From NCBI RefSeq assembly GCF_028877475.1, contig NZ_CP113527.1, forward strand, positions 2,597,501 through 2,661,500: DNA of 64,000 nt. The letters run 5' to 3'. How positions within the stretch are numbered: position 1 is the stretch's first letter; each line of letters opens with the position of its first letter. Origin of the DNA: Lysinibacillus irui (GTDB taxonomy: Bacteria; Bacillota; Bacilli; Bacillales_A; Planococcaceae). The translations under genes and the position numbers were made by a program. The notes under the pieces were generated by a model. The model was given only the letters and a program-made list of their open reading frames with translations. It was not told where the DNA came from and made no database searches. Shown piece after piece: positions 51,171-60,821 of the stretch.

Positions 51171-52118
51171 CTACTTCCTTTGAAATAAATAAATACCTGC
51201 TTCCGTTTTTGTAGAAGTTATATAATTTCTGGCTTCTAAATAATCTAAATGACCTAGTGTTTTGGAAAGGGTTAAGCCAAGCTGATGCTGGAAAATAGCT
51301 GGATACAGCCGTTTTGTTACTTGTACAACCGTTAATTGATCGTCTCCTAGTAATTCATACACCTTCATCGATTGCTGGTGCTGACGCTCTAAACGTTTAT
51401 CAATTAAATATGGTATATCCACTAGCTCTGCCCCATGCCCTGTATGCATCATTTTGACAGGTAATTGGCGTAAAATTTCAAGAGATTCATTATATTGCAG
51501 TAATGATTTTGGTCGTCCAATCGTACGATCCAATGGTGGCTCTATTAATGGGTTTGGCGTTATTTTTTCGAGTAATAAATCACCGCCAATAACATGATGT
51601 GTTTTTTCATCCCAGAAAATAAAATGACTTTGAGCATGACCCAAAGTTTCAATCGCCTTTAATCCTGGATGACCAGGCACTTCATCTCCATCTGCCAAGA
51701 TTTGTGTTAATGGCCGTTCGCCCACTAGCTCTAATTCACGACGAACATGTACACTTTTTGAAATATATTCTTGTGGTACCCCATGCTCCAACAAACGCTC
51801 ACTATAAAATTGCTCGTGATAGCGTAAAAATTCTTCATCATGACGTAGCCATTTATCATTATAGGCATGCCCCAAAATTTCTGCATGTGGAAAAGCATCG
51901 ACCCATCCAGCATGATCTGGATGATGATGGGTTAACACAACTTGTTCAATATCACGCATGTCAAAGCCAGCTGCTCGAATCCCCCATTTCAAAGCATCAT
52001 AGGCTTCCATTGTTTTTGGTCCAACATCAAATATGCTAAGTGCATCGCCTTTGACAACAAATGCGTTGACATCTCCTACTTCATAGGGTGTTGGTATTTC
52101 TATTTTGTATATAGACAA
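51171..52118 (-). CDS. yqjP: MBL-fold hydrolase with C-terminal winged helix, YqjP-like
   Basis: 315 residues from the chosen start. Metal motif HHHPDH, later LGHAQSH, GGDLLLE and HTGHG. The last 80 residues (VQVTKRLYPAIFQHQLGLTL) form a winged-helix-like tail seen in LACTB2-type nucleases and YqjP. The TTG at 52118 has GGGGGAG six bases upstream; the frame opens from an ATG at 52160 that has no ribosome site. Divergent from the proI T-box. Confidence 0.82.
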   Translation of the reverse strand: MSIYKIEIPTPYEVGDVNAFVVKGDALSIFDVGPKTMEAYDALKWGIRAAGFDMRDIEQVVLTHHHPDHAGWVDAFPHAEILGHAYNDKWLRHDEEFLRYHEQFYSERLLEHGVPQEYISKSVHVRRELELVGERPLTQILADGDEVPGHPGLKAIETLGHAQSHFIFWDEKTHHVIGGDLLLEKITPNPLIEPPLDRTIGRPKSLLQYNESLEILRQLPVKMMHTGHGAELVDIPYLIDKRLERQHQQSMKVYELLGDDQLTVVQVTKRLYPAIFQHQLGLTLSKTLGHLDYLEARNYITSTKTEAGIYLFQRK

Positions 52119-52199
52119 AGTTGTCTCCCCCTTTTCAAGCGCTAGTGAATACTGATTCATTCTATTTTACAAGTTTTTTCTGTTTTCGTCATCCTCCTG

Positions 52200-52228
52200 T
52201 TGACACGTTGCCGATTCATCACTATAAT
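52200..52228 (+). promoter_or_regulatory. Promoter of the proI T-box unit
   Basis: Perfect TTGACA (52200-52205), 17 bp spacer, perfect TATAAT (52223-52228). Confidence 0.88.
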
Positions 52229-52239
52229 TTTGAATAATC

Positions 52240-52486
52240 TAATTATTTATGTGCGTTGAGGAAGCCAAGTACGTAACTGGTGAAGGTGTTAGAGAGTGTT
52301 ACATATGCTGAAAGTAACATCACCCACTCCCATTACCGAACCTACTTCTGAGCAGTTATGTAAACATAACCGTTTCCCTTGCGATAAAAGGGCTAAGAGT
52401 TGTGCCAACTAATGGCAAACAAAGGTGGTACCGCGGAAACAATAGCGTTTTCGTCCTTCTAAATAAGGACGAGAGCGCTTTTTTAT
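52240..52486 (+). promoter_or_regulatory. Proline T-box leader
   Basis: Stem I closes with GAGGAAG (near 52258) and CTTCTGAGC; the specifier loop reads CGAA-CCT-A with CCT at 52341-52343, a proline codon. The T-box AAAGGTGGTACCGCGG (near 52424-52439) is followed by the regulated terminator. It senses uncharged tRNA-Pro and lets proI be transcribed when proline is short. Confidence 0.92.
52441..52486 (+). terminator. T-box regulated terminator before proI
   Basis: AGCG..TTCGTCCTT pairs with AAGGACGA..GCGCT and is followed by six T. Confidence 0.88.
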
Positions 52487-52507
52487 TTTGAACTGGAGGT
52501 TTTGTTC

Positions 52508-53311
52508 ATGAAAAAAATTTTATTTATTGGTGCAGGATCAATGGCAGAGGCATTGATACAGGGCTGGATTAAGGAAAAGGTCTTTACCCCACAGGAAATT
52601 TACGTCACCAATCGCTCTGACAAAGAACGCTTACAATTTCTACAAGAAACATATGGCGTTCATTGTCTGTTTGATCAGGCGATTTACAAGGAGGCGGATC
52701 TTATTATTTTAGCGATGAAGCCAAAAGATGCTATTGCTGCGATGTGTGACCTTCAATCTAAGATTACGGAGCAATCTGCTATCCTGTCGATTCTAGCGGG
52801 AATTGCCATTACTACCATTACAGAATATTTAGGGAATCGTCCTGTAGCAAGAGTGATGCCTAACACGTCTGCCACAATTGGTATGTCAGCAAGTGGCATT
52901 GCATTTAATAACGAGGTGTCTTCAGGTCAGCGTATCATGTTCCTCCAATTATTAGAGGCTGTCGGCTCTGTTATTGAAGTTGATGAGGATCAATTACACG
53001 CTGTAACAGCTCTTTCAGGCAGTGGTCCTGCATACATTTATTATTTAATGGAAGCCTTTGAACGAGTAGGTACGAAGGTGGGGTTATCCAAAGATACTGT
53101 GCGTCTTTTAATGACCCAAACATTAGCAGGTACGGCCGAAATGCTTAAGCAATCAGTAGATGAACCAGATGTTTTACGCAAAAAGGTTACAAGTCCAGGC
53201 GGCACGACGGAGGCAGGTATTCAAGCTTTAGAGCAATATCAATTTAATGAAGCCATCGAAGCATGCATTAAAGAAGCAGAGGCTCGATCTCGTTCACTTG
53301 CAAATGGTTAA
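52508..53311 (+). CDS. proI: Pyrroline-5-carboxylate reductase
   Basis: 267 residues. NAD(P)-binding FIGAGSMAEALIQGW at the start, VMPNTSATIGMSASG, and the C-terminal signature ALSGSGPAYIYYLMEA and VTSPGGTTEAGIQ. It makes proline from pyrroline-5-carboxylate. ATG 52508 lies eight bases after GGAGG. The proline T-box and the yqjP/yqjQ/namA context point to the ProI orthologue. Confidence 0.95.
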   Translation: MKKILFIGAGSMAEALIQGWIKEKVFTPQEIYVTNRSDKERLQFLQETYGVHCLFDQAIYKEADLIILAMKPKDAIAAMCDLQSKITEQSAILSILAGIAITTITEYLGNRPVARVMPNTSATIGMSASGIAFNNEVSSGQRIMFLQLLEAVGSVIEVDEDQLHAVTALSGSGPAYIYYLMEAFERVGTKVGLSKDTVRLLMTQTLAGTAEMLKQSVDEPDVLRKKVTSPGGTTEAGIQALEQYQFNEAIEACIKEAEARSRSLANG

Positions 53312-53359
53312 TATTATGTGCAAAATAAAGTGTATCACTAGGAATTAGGAGGCTTTATT

Positions 53360-54370
53360 TTGAGTAAATTATTTGAACCCTATCAATTGCAATCAATCTC
53401 CTTAAAAAATCGTGTTGTCATGGCACCGATGTGCATGTACTCTGCTGAAGATGATGGCATGGTAACACCTTTTCATTTGGTCCATTATGCCACACGTGCA
53501 GCAGGTCAAGTTGGTTTAATTATTTTAGAAGCGACAGGTGTTGTTCCAGAAGGGCGCATCTCCAATAAAGATTTAGGAATTTGGGATGATGCACATATTG
53601 AAGGCTTGCGTCAAGTAGTGGAAGGAATAAAAGCTTATGGTGCAAAAGCAGGTATCCAGCTTGGCCACGCTGGGCGGAAGGCAGCAGTAGATGGTGAAAT
53701 TTTTGCCCCTTCAGCCATTGCCTTTAGCTCAGATTATAAAACCCCGACGGAAATGACTGAAGATGACATTCACTATGTAGTAGAAGCATTTAAACAAGCA
53801 GCAGTTCGTGCCGCAAAAGCTGGCTTTGATGTGCTAGAAATTCATGGCGCACACGGCTATTTAATTAGCGAATTTTTATCACCTGCTTCCAATAAACGTC
53901 AAGATCAATACGGTGGTTCACAAGAAAATCGCTATCGTATCCTTCGTCAAGTTATCGATGCGATTCGCAGTGTTTGGGAGGGGCCTTTATTGGTGCGTGT
54001 CTCTGCAGAGGATTATGCGGAAGATGGCACGACAATGGAGGATTTCATCGTCTTTAGTCGCTGGATGAAATCCCAAGGTGTTGATTTAGTCGATGTCTCA
54101 ACAGGTGGTGTTGTCCATGCAGCGATTAATGTCTTTCCTGGCTATCAGGTACCACATGCCGAGGCCATCAAGCACGGGGCTGACATCCCTACTGGCGCTG
54201 TTGGCCTGATAACAAGTGCCATTCAAGCTGAAGAAATTCTCCAAAACAATCGGGCAGATTTAATTTTCTTAGCACGTGTTTTACTACGGGAACCCTACTG
54301 GCCATTACATGCGGCTAAAGAATTAGGCGAAGAAGTTCAACCACCTGTACAATACGCTCGTGGTTGGTAA
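53360..54370 (+). CDS. namA: NADPH dehydrogenase NamA (YqjM), old yellow enzyme
   Basis: 336 residues, close to B. subtilis YqjM (338). FMN enzyme with the YqjM-type active-site cysteine in [14 protein letters not shown], and [16 protein letters not shown]. It reduces activated C=C bonds and quinone-like electrophiles in oxidative stress. TTG start at 53360, seven bases after AGGAGG. It lies 48 bp after proI without an obvious terminator between, so partial co-transcription is likely. Confidence 0.94.
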   Translation: MSKLFEPYQLQSISLKNRVVMAPMCMYSAEDDGMVTPFHLVHYATRAAGQVGLIILEATGVVPEGRISNKDLGIWDDAHIEGLRQVVEGIKAYGAKAGIQLGHAGRKAAVDGEIFAPSAIAFSSDYKTPTEMTEDDIHYVVEAFKQAAVRAAKAGFDVLEIHGAHGYLISEFLSPASNKRQDQYGGSQENRYRILRQVIDAIRSVWEGPLLVRVSAEDYAEDGTTMEDFIVFSRWMKSQGVDLVDVSTGGVVHAAINVFPGYQVPHAEAIKHGADIPTGAVGLITSAIQAEEILQNNRADLIFLARVLLREPYWPLHAAKELGEEVQPPVQYARGW

Positions 54371-54383
54371 ATGAGTATCCAGC

Positions 54384-54416
54384 AAAAACAGCTTGCTATC
54401 TAGCAAGCTGTTTTTT
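54384..54416. terminator. Bidirectional terminator after namA
   Basis: A 15 bp stem AAAAACAGCTTGCTA / TAGCAAGCTGTTTTT with a 2-base loop, followed by T-run; it also serves the converging DUF1450 gene. Confidence 0.9.
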
Positions 54417-54418
54417 CA

Positions 54419-54703
54419 TTAGAAAAGTGGATTTTGTTTTAATTCTTCATCAATAGCCTGTACCAATGTCTCCGCGTCATCTGCTGTCACAACTTCTCCA
54501 TTTACTATTGCAAAAATACCTTGCTCGCAAATTTCACAATGGGATGTGCAACCCGACTCCTCGATATCTATATCATCACGTTCCATTAATATGTCATACG
54601 CATCTGCTGCACCCAGTGACAAATTAGTGATACAAAACTCAACTCTATTTTTAAATGGCTGTGGCTGTGCTTCTTTCTTTTTTTTAAAAAGAGAAAATAC
54701 CAT
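54419..54703 (-). CDS. DUF1450 (YuzB-like) protein
   Basis: 94 residues with four cysteines, EFC near residue 23 then GCTSHCEIC, and the family ending FAIVNGEVV...NPLF. A thioredoxin-like or metal-binding fold is suspected for the family; no function is established. Acidic, cytoplasmic, single gene. The lysine-rich N-terminus (KKKKEAQPQP) is an extension compared with B. subtilis YuzB. Confidence 0.8.
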   Translation of the reverse strand: MVFSLFKKKKEAQPQPFKNRVEFCITNLSLGAADAYDILMERDDIDIEESGCTSHCEICEQGIFAIVNGEVVTADDAETLVQAIDEELKQNPLF

Positions 54704-54828
54704 ATTTATTGCCCCCTTGCTCTCTAGAACTCTATGATAACATAATTAGTTAGGATATTTTTGAAAACCCTTTCAACTAACTGCATCATGTATATTGCAT
54801 TTTTGAACGTCTTGTGAATTATAAATAA

Positions 54829-55702
54829 TTTCTTGTTTGCAATACATCGACCAATCCCTGTGTAACCTGTGTAGACTCTTTATAAAATAAGTATACTGGC
54901 ACACTAGGTAATGGGAAAGCTTCAAAAGGAACAATATTAAATCGCCCCTCCATCAAAGTTCTTTTCTTACAATCATACGAGGTAAAAATGACATCCCTAA
55001 CCCATCTTTAATAAAGCGTTTTACCACATACGATTGAGAAATGGATACTTGCTTCGTTACAACATATTTTTCTCTTAATTTATGTAATAACTCTCCCCAA
55101 ATGGTTGGATGATGGTGCGTAAACAAAGTGTACGTTTGAAATAGCTCCTCATAATCAATATAGGTTCCTGTTTCATCATCATAGGCATCAAGTGGAATAA
55201 CTAACTCGAGTGGACTATCGATAAGTAATTCTTGATACCATTGTCGATAACGTGTAGGTAATAACGAAATACCAATATCGGCCTTATCCTGATTGACTAA
55301 ATCTTCTATTTTCGTTGAATCCTCTACTAAAATTGCTATTTCAAGTGTCGGATTGTCATTGCTAAATTGATAGATGACATGAGGCAATATAGTTTCAACC
55401 ATTAAAGGGGTCATCGCAATAATCATCTTCTCCTGAATACCTATACTTGCTAATCGGATACGTTCAATACTTTGCTCCCACTGGCTCATCATTTGCTGTG
55501 CTTCCAGTTGAAACAGCTTTCCAGCGTCCGTTAATTGGACACGGTTTTTTTCACGCTTGAACAATTGGACATGTAAAAATTCCTCTAACTGCTGGATATG
55601 GACGGTAATGCTTGGCTGTGATAAATGCAGTTGCTCCGCTGCTGTTCGAAAATTACAAGTTTGAGCTGCGACAATAAAAGATTGGACCCACTTATATTCC
55701 AA
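54829..55702 (-). pseudogene. LysR-family regulator, frameshifted
   Basis: The N-terminal helix-turn-helix (FRTAAEQLHLSQPSITVHIQ) and most of the effector domain are intact, but the frame stops at 54953 after IVRKEL. One frame over, the typical ending continues: MEGRFNIVPFEAFP, then YLFYKESTQVTQGLVDVLQT, to a stop at 54829. A single T lost from the T-run at about 54956-54959 (restoring KELLMEGRF) explains it. The TTG start at 55702 has GGAGGTG upstream. The last 40 residues are lost, so DNA binding may survive but effector response may not. A sequencing error is the alternative. Confidence 0.8.
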
Positions 55703-55821
55703 TATCTCACCTCCCTGATTAAAATTTTTAATTAAATTCATTAAATATATTTAATTTACTAAATTATACAATAATAATAGACTGATAATTAATATAGATG
55801 CTACCAAAAGGAGAGAAACGT

Positions 55822-56847
55822 ATGCTGAATACTACATTAAGTCAACAATTTCTGTTGTTTGCCAAAAATGAATGCAAAGGATCAAGCCCACTGTATGAAC
55901 ATTTAGCTTATAAAATTGCCATTGATGAGGATTTGTTAGCTATTGCCTAATTGATCCCACAGGGTCAGCCTGCGCCCAATTTATTGTTGGCAGCAGTTCA
56001 TTATTTGTTAGCAACATCTGATGAGCCATTATCTCATTATTATGCATCTTTAACACCCTCTCCTCTCCCAATACAGGAGGTGTTCCCTGCTTTTAAAGCA
56101 TTTGTACTGTCCCATACAAATGAATTAAAGACATTGTTACAAGAAAGGCTTGTCCAAACAAATGAAATTCGACGTTGTTCCTATCTCTACCCAATGATGA
56201 CTGAAATTTATGACAAGCATCAACAACCGCTAGCTTTCATTGAAATTGGAGCAAGTGCAGGGTTGCAGCTTGGCATGGATCACTACAATTATTGCTATAA
56301 CCAACAATTAGCCATTACCAATACTGAAAATGATATCATGTTGATTTCAGAAAATCGTGGTGAACCATTGCCTGCCTCTCTGTCAAAGCCTCCTGTTGTT
56401 TGTCAACGAATAGGTATCGATTTAAATCCGATAGATTTGCGGGATACGAAAGAATGCCAATGGCTTCAGGCTTTGATTTGGCCTGAACACCATGAGCGCA
56501 GAACATTAGTCAATCAAGCTCTCCCAATCATGAATGAAATAGATATTCAGTTGGTTAAAGGAGATGCTATTCAATTGATTAAAAAGCTCAGTCGGACAGT
56601 TGAGCAAGAAGCTATGTTGGTGGTGTATCATACACATGTTGCCAATCAAATACCACTCGAATTACGAAATTCTTTACTAGAACAATTAAAAGAGATTAGC
56701 ATGGAACGACCGCTCTACCATTGCTATAACAATTTTTTTGATGGACAGCTACATCAGGATTTTATGAATCAAGGCACAATCGAGTCCATTCGTACAATGG
56801 AAAGTCCAGACGGTCATGCACGATGGTTTCAATGGTCAAATAGCTAG
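55822..56847 (+). pseudogene. DUF2332-family gene with premature stop
   Basis: ATG 55822, with GGAG upstream, reads 42 codons (MLNTTLSQQFLLFAKNEC...) to TAA at 55948-55950, then the same frame continues for 299 codons with clear family sequence (GQPAPNLLLAAVHYLLATS, LAFIEIGASAGLQLGMD). A CAA to TAA change is the simplest cause. A second start at the TTG right after the stop has no ribosome site. DUF2332 proteins have no assigned function; the fold resembles a methyltransferase-like Rossmann unit (IEIGASAGLQL). Divergent from the broken LysR gene. Confidence 0.82.
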
Positions 56848-56857
56848 CCTATAGCAC

Positions 56858-56893
56858 AAAAAAACGCTGTGTCCTACTACTAACACAGCGTTT
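56858..56893. terminator. Bidirectional terminator
   Basis: AAACGCTGTGT pairs with ACACAGCGTTT, with A- and T-runs; it lies between the DUF2332 gene and the converging flavin reductase gene. Confidence 0.85.
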
Positions 56894-56905
56894 CTTTATT
56901 AATCT

Positions 56906-57472
56906 TTAAAAATCATATTCTGCATCTTTTTTTGCCCGAATATCTGCAAAAGCATCCGTAACCATAACTGTATCCTCTGCCAATCGTTCTAGACGGAAAA
57001 GGACATCATCATTGACAATTTCTTTGCGTAAAAAATCCTTTTCTTCTATAAATACATAAGTCGGAACTATATGTGCTTTCATATAGGCAAGGATTGGCTT
57101 TAGTTGTTGCTCCACCATTAAATAGTGCTTTGACGTCCCCGCAGTCACAATGACACTAACCACTTTATCGCGAAAGGCATTGACAGGTAACAGGTCAAAG
57201 ATATTTTTTAATGTAGCGGGTATAGAAGCTTGGAAGGTTGGTGTCCCAATGACAATAGCATCTGCAGCCATAATCGTTTCTGTGACATATTTTGTATCAC
57301 CATCATAGTCAAAGTAATTGCGACCGTCACTAAATACTAGCTGATAGTCTGCGAGATCCAGTAGCGTGACTTCATGCTCTGGGTATTTTTTTTGTAATAG
57401 ATCAACCATTTTAAGCGTAGCTGTTCTTGTTTTGGAACCGACAATCGAACCGGCAAGCGCGACTATTTTCAT
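56906..57472 (-). CDS. NADPH-dependent FMN reductase
   Basis: 188 residues, flavodoxin-like: ALAGSIVGSKTRTATL (phosphate loop), GTPTFQASIPATLKNIFD, VSVIVTAGTSKHYLMVEQQL. It would supply reduced FMN to the LLM-type oxidoreductase encoded 13 bp upstream. Last gene of the MarR-dioxygenase-LLM-reductase operon. ATG start. Confidence 0.87.
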   Translation of the reverse strand: MKIVALAGSIVGSKTRTATLKMVDLLQKKYPEHEVTLLDLADYQLVFSDGRNYFDYDGDTKYVTETIMAADAIVIGTPTFQASIPATLKNIFDLLPVNAFRDKVVSVIVTAGTSKHYLMVEQQLKPILAYMKAHIVPTYVFIEEKDFLRKEIVNDDVLFRLERLAEDTVMVTDAFADIRAKKDAEYDF

Positions 57473-57485
57473 GATGGTACACTCC

Positions 57486-58544
57486 TTATTTTACTGTATA
57501 TTTTTTTATTGCAGGGATAATATCATTGCCGATTATTTCAATGTTTTTCATGATTTTATCGAACGGTACCCCACCGAAATCAATTTGTGCCATAAAACGT
57601 TGCATACCATATAATTCATACTGATAGAGTAATTTCTCTATAATCTCTTCCTTACTACCGACCATCAAGGCATCACGTGTATCAGTAGCTTGAGCAAATT
57701 GTTGTTTTGGATACCCTCCACCACGAATGGCTTGGAAACCACCGTTTAAATGTGGATACATACCTTGTAAAGCCTCTTTCGTTGTGTCTGCTACATAAAA
57801 TAAGCTTGTTGTCGCAACTGGCAATTCCTTTGGATCATAGCCTTGTCGCTCTGCCGCTTCTCGATAGGCGTCTACAGATGGTTTAAAATTAACAGCTGGT
57901 CCTCCTAATGTTGTGAGCATCATAGGGATTCCCATATAGCCCGCCTTGATAGCACTTGCAGGAGGGCCACCGACAGCGCGCCAAATCGGTAATGAGCCAT
58001 TTTTTGGCTGCGGTAATATTTGTGCATGATGGAGTGGTGCACGGAATTGGCCCTCCCACGTCACAAGCTCTTCATCATTGATTTTCATAAGTAGCTCTAA
58101 TTTTTCCTCAAAAAGCTCTTCATAATCATGTAAATCAACACCAAGCAAATGATAGGCCCCTACTCGCGAACCGCGTCCCGCAACAATTTCCGCACGACCA
58201 TCCGATAATAAATCAATTGTGGCAAAATCCTCATAGACACGTACAGGATCCGAAACACTTAATACCGTTGCAGAACTAGACAGCTTAATTTTTGATGTTG
58301 CTTGCGCGATTGCACCTAACACGACTGTATGTGCTTGTGTTGTGAAATAAGCTTGATGACTTTCACCAACACCGAAAACATCAATACCAGCTTGCTCTGC
58401 TAATTGACTAGCCTCTACTAGCTCTTTTAATCGCTGCTGTGCAGAAATACGGTGTCCTGTTAATGGGTTTGGAATATGGTCACCTAAAGAATATAATCCA
58501 AATTCTAGTCCTTGTGATTGATTAATACGATATTTTTCCATCAT
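57486..58544 (-). CDS. LLM-class flavin-dependent oxidoreductase
   Basis: 352 residues, bacterial luciferase-like barrel: FGLYSLGDHIPNP, GIDVFGVGESH, SSSATVLSVSDPVRVYEDFA, DLLSDGRAEIVAGRGSRVGA and PIWRAVGGPPASA. It uses reduced flavin and oxygen, probably as a monooxygenase of an aromatic or other organic compound. AAGGAG precedes the ATG at 58544. Its partner reductase follows after 13 bp. Confidence 0.88.
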   Translation of the reverse strand: MMEKYRINQSQGLEFGLYSLGDHIPNPLTGHRISAQQRLKELVEASQLAEQAGIDVFGVGESHQAYFTTQAHTVVLGAIAQATSKIKLSSSATVLSVSDPVRVYEDFATIDLLSDGRAEIVAGRGSRVGAYHLLGVDLHDYEELFEEKLELLMKINDEELVTWEGQFRAPLHHAQILPQPKNGSLPIWRAVGGPPASAIKAGYMGIPMMLTTLGGPAVNFKPSVDAYREAAERQGYDPKELPVATTSLFYVADTTKEALQGMYPHLNGGFQAIRGGGYPKQQFAQATDTRDALMVGSKEEIIEKLLYQYELYGMQRFMAQIDFGGVPFDKIMKNIEIIGNDIIPAIKKYTVK

Positions 58545-58555
58545 GTTCTCTCTCC

Positions 58556-59497
58556 TTAATCAAGTGGTTCTAAAATCGCTTCAATATCCGCACGTTTCTG
58601 TTCTAAAAACGGTGGAAGATCGAGCTCTTTTCCTAGGTCCTCGATGGCGGAATCCACTGTAAACCCTGGGCCATCTGTTGCTATTTCAAATAAAATACCG
58701 TTACGATCTCTAAAATAAAGACTGTGGAAATAATAACGATCAACGACACCTGAACTCTCCAATCCTCGCTCCTTAATTTTATCTTCCCATTGCCGTAACT
58801 CTTCAACGGTTGAGACACGTAATGCAAGGTGATGGATACTGCCCTTACCAGGTTTCTCGCTTGGCCCTTCTAATTCCTTGACGACAATTTCTCCATGCAC
58901 TTCCCCTTCACTTGATTGCAGAATGGCTTCTTTGTCATCATCTTCAACCACTGAATAGTGAAATAAATCTTTTAGTAAATTTACTGTTCGTTGTAAATAA
59001 CGTACAGTGATTTCAATTGTACCCATCCCTAAAATGCGATGTTCTTCTGGTATATCTGTGCCATCCCATGTTTGCCATTGAGCAGGCGCTTCCTTCCCCT
59101 GATGGTTTAACAGCACCATCCGTAATCCTTCGTGGTCTTCAAAAAATAACGCATCTTTACCTGCATACGATGTGAGGCCACTATGTTCAACTCCTAGCTC
59201 TTGAAAACGCTCCTGCCAATAAAGTAAGCTTTCAAAGCTTGGTACGAGTAAGCCAATACGTGTAATGGCATTCGTCCCTCTCACTGTACGTCCCGCAACC
59301 GGCATTTCGAAAAATGTCAATTCAGTACCAGGTGCTCCTGTTAAGTCACCATAAAATAAGTGATACATAGATGGTGAGTCTTGATTTACTGTTTTTTTCA
59401 CACGGCGTAGCCCTAGAATTTTAGTGTAAAAATGATTATTTTGTTTGCCATTTTTCGTCAGCATCGAAATATGATGGTGTCCGTTTAATTTGTGCAT
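58556..59497 (-). CDS. Ring-cleaving dioxygenase (VOC family, MhqO-like)
   Basis: 313 residues. Two vicinal-oxygen-chelate modules (about 1-130 and 145-280). Metal residues are visible in NGHHHISMLT, in SIHHLALRV and in ILFEIATD. In B. subtilis such hydroquinone/catechol dioxygenases (Mhq proteins) detoxify quinones under MarR-type MhqR. I chose the ATG at 59497 (GGAGG nine bases upstream); the open frame extends 17 codons further through the operator. It lies between marR and the LLM gene. Confidence 0.85.
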   Translation of the reverse strand: MHKLNGHHHISMLTKNGKQNNHFYTKILGLRRVKKTVNQDSPSMYHLFYGDLTGAPGTELTFFEMPVAGRTVRGTNAITRIGLLVPSFESLLYWQERFQELGVEHSGLTSYAGKDALFFEDHEGLRMVLLNHQGKEAPAQWQTWDGTDIPEEHRILGMGTIEITVRYLQRTVNLLKDLFHYSVVEDDDKEAILQSSEGEVHGEIVVKELEGPSEKPGKGSIHHLALRVSTVEELRQWEDKIKERGLESSGVVDRYYFHSLYFRDRNGILFEIATDGPGFTVDSAIEDLGKELDLPPFLEQKRADIEAILEPLD

Positions 59498-59520
59498 CCT
59501 CAATTTCCTCCTTCTCGTTT

Positions 59521-59540
59521 TCACTTGACTAAGCAAGTGA
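59521..59540. promoter_or_regulatory. MarR operator copy 2 (upstream of dioxygenase gene)
   Basis: TCACTT (59521-59526), 8 bp, AAGTGA (59535-59540): the same half-sites and spacing as the site in front of marR. Confidence 0.7.
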
Positions 59541-59554
59541 CGATGCAAAAAAAA

Positions 59555-59998
59555 TTACACAGGTGGCAATTTTTTTTCTCGACTATGCTTTTCAAGCTTT
59601 GTCATGACTTTATATAAAGATTTTAGTTCTTCATCTGTTAACACTTCTTCAAAAAATGAGGACTGGAAGTGAAGCTGACTGGGGGTTGCAGCTTGAATCA
59701 TGTGCTCCCCTTTTGCCGTCAATGAAATTGTTTTAGTCTTCCAATTTTGCTTACGCTCAATTAGTCCCTCTTTTTCAAGTCGGGCAAGCATACGAGACAT
59801 GCCCCCTTGAGTAACCGTTACTTTCTTTGCTAATTGAGATTGTGTAATAGGTGCATAAGTTTGAATTTGAATCAGAACATCGAATTGTGCTGTTGTTAAA
59901 TCAAAACGTTTTAAAAATTCATTCGATAGCTGATTACTTTGGGTTGTAAAGCGCATCATACGAATCCATGTTAATGAGCCTAATGTATGATTTCTCAC
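59555..59998 (-). CDS. MarR-family regulator
   Basis: 147 residues, winged helix: [20 protein letters not shown], then [23 protein letters not shown] with the wing [16 protein letters not shown]. No cysteine is present, so a ligand rather than thiol oxidation is the likely trigger. GTG start with GGGAGG upstream. It likely represses itself and the downstream dioxygenase/LLM/reductase genes through two identical-spacing palindromes. Confidence 0.9.
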   Translation of the reverse strand: MRNHTLGSLTWIRMMRFTTQSNQLSNEFLKRFDLTTAQFDVLIQIQTYAPITQSQLAKKVTVTQGGMSRMLARLEKEGLIERKQNWKTKTISLTAKGEHMIQAATPSQLHFQSSFFEEVLTDEELKSLYKVMTKLEKHSREKKLPPV

Positions 59999-60017
59999 GA
60001 CTTCATCCTCCCTTCAG

Positions 60018-60043
60018 TTATCACTTTACCACGCAAGTGATAA
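60018..60043. promoter_or_regulatory. MarR operator copy 1 (upstream of marR)
   Basis: TTATCACTT (60018-60026), 8 bp, AAGTGATAA (60035-60043), a perfect 9 bp inverted repeat 20 bp before the GTG start. Confidence 0.75.
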
Positions 60044-60095
60044 CTTAGCAAGAAAAATATCTTGAATTTGAGATATTTATTCATAGGGAATATCC

Positions 60096-60716
60096 CTATA
60101 TGATGCCAGGTGTTGAAATGGGATATAGATTGCCTTGAAAGGCGAAGGAGATTTTGCCTGTTTCTTCGGAAACAACCATTACAAGAGCATCACTCATCTC
60201 ACTTAATCCTAGCGCAGCTCGATGTCTTGTTCCTAATTTTTTTTCACCCGTGTAACGCTCTGACAGTGGCAGTACGTTGGCTGCTGACTCTATCTGATTA
60301 CGATTGACTAACACTGCCCCATCATGTAACGGATTGCCCGGGAAGAAAATAGATTCTAATAAGGAATGAGTTAAATCTGCACCGATATGAATACCAGGCT
60401 GAATGAAAGCCTCTAAAGCATCTTGTCGCTGAATTACAATTAAACCACCATGCCTTCTCAATGACATATTTTGCACACTATGCGACAATTCCGGATACTT
60501 TTCTGTAAACGGGGAAAGATAACAATTTAAATAAAACGTAGCCGCCTTCATTTCAATTGTCATAAATCTCTCTTTAATTTTTTCAAAATTGCTGAGAAGA
60601 CAATTCGTATTTGTATCCATTTCTTCAACACTTTGCTGCAAGGACAAAATTACTTGGAGAAGCTCATCCTTTAATGTTTCTTTCATCGGTGAAAAATCAC
60701 AATTGATTGGATTCAC
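60096..60716 (-). CDS. cdaS: Sporulation diadenylate cyclase CdaS
   Basis: 206 residues. The N-terminal two-helix YojJ-type autoinhibitory region (about 1-60) is followed by the DAC domain with LHDGAVLV (DGA) and GTRHRAALGLSE (RHR). It makes c-di-AMP from two ATP; B. subtilis CdaS (207 residues) acts in the forespore. I chose the GTG at 60716, eight bases after AGAGAGG; a GTG at 60725 overlaps the ribosome site. A sigma-G-like promoter lies upstream, which agrees with forespore expression. Confidence 0.92.
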   Translation of the reverse strand: MNPINCDFSPMKETLKDELLQVILSLQQSVEEMDTNTNCLLSNFEKIKERFMTIEMKAATFYLNCYLSPFTEKYPELSHSVQNMSLRRHGGLIVIQRQDALEAFIQPGIHIGADLTHSLLESIFFPGNPLHDGAVLVNRNQIESAANVLPLSERYTGEKKLGTRHRAALGLSEMSDALVMVVSEETGKISFAFQGNLYPISTPGII

Positions 60717-60761
60717 AAAAAGCACCTCTCTTTTCTATAACTGCGAAGTCTCTTCTTGCCT

Positions 60762-60790
60762 TAGTTTCTCTAGGTGGGCTATTTTTATGC
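60762..60790 (-). promoter_or_regulatory. Possible sigma-G-type promoter of cdaS
   Basis: GCATA (60790-60786), 17 bp, GAAACTA (60768-60762; 5 of 7 to CATACTA). Confidence 0.45.
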
Positions 60791-60821
60791 GCAGTGCATT
60801 TGAATGAAACAAGCGTAATGG

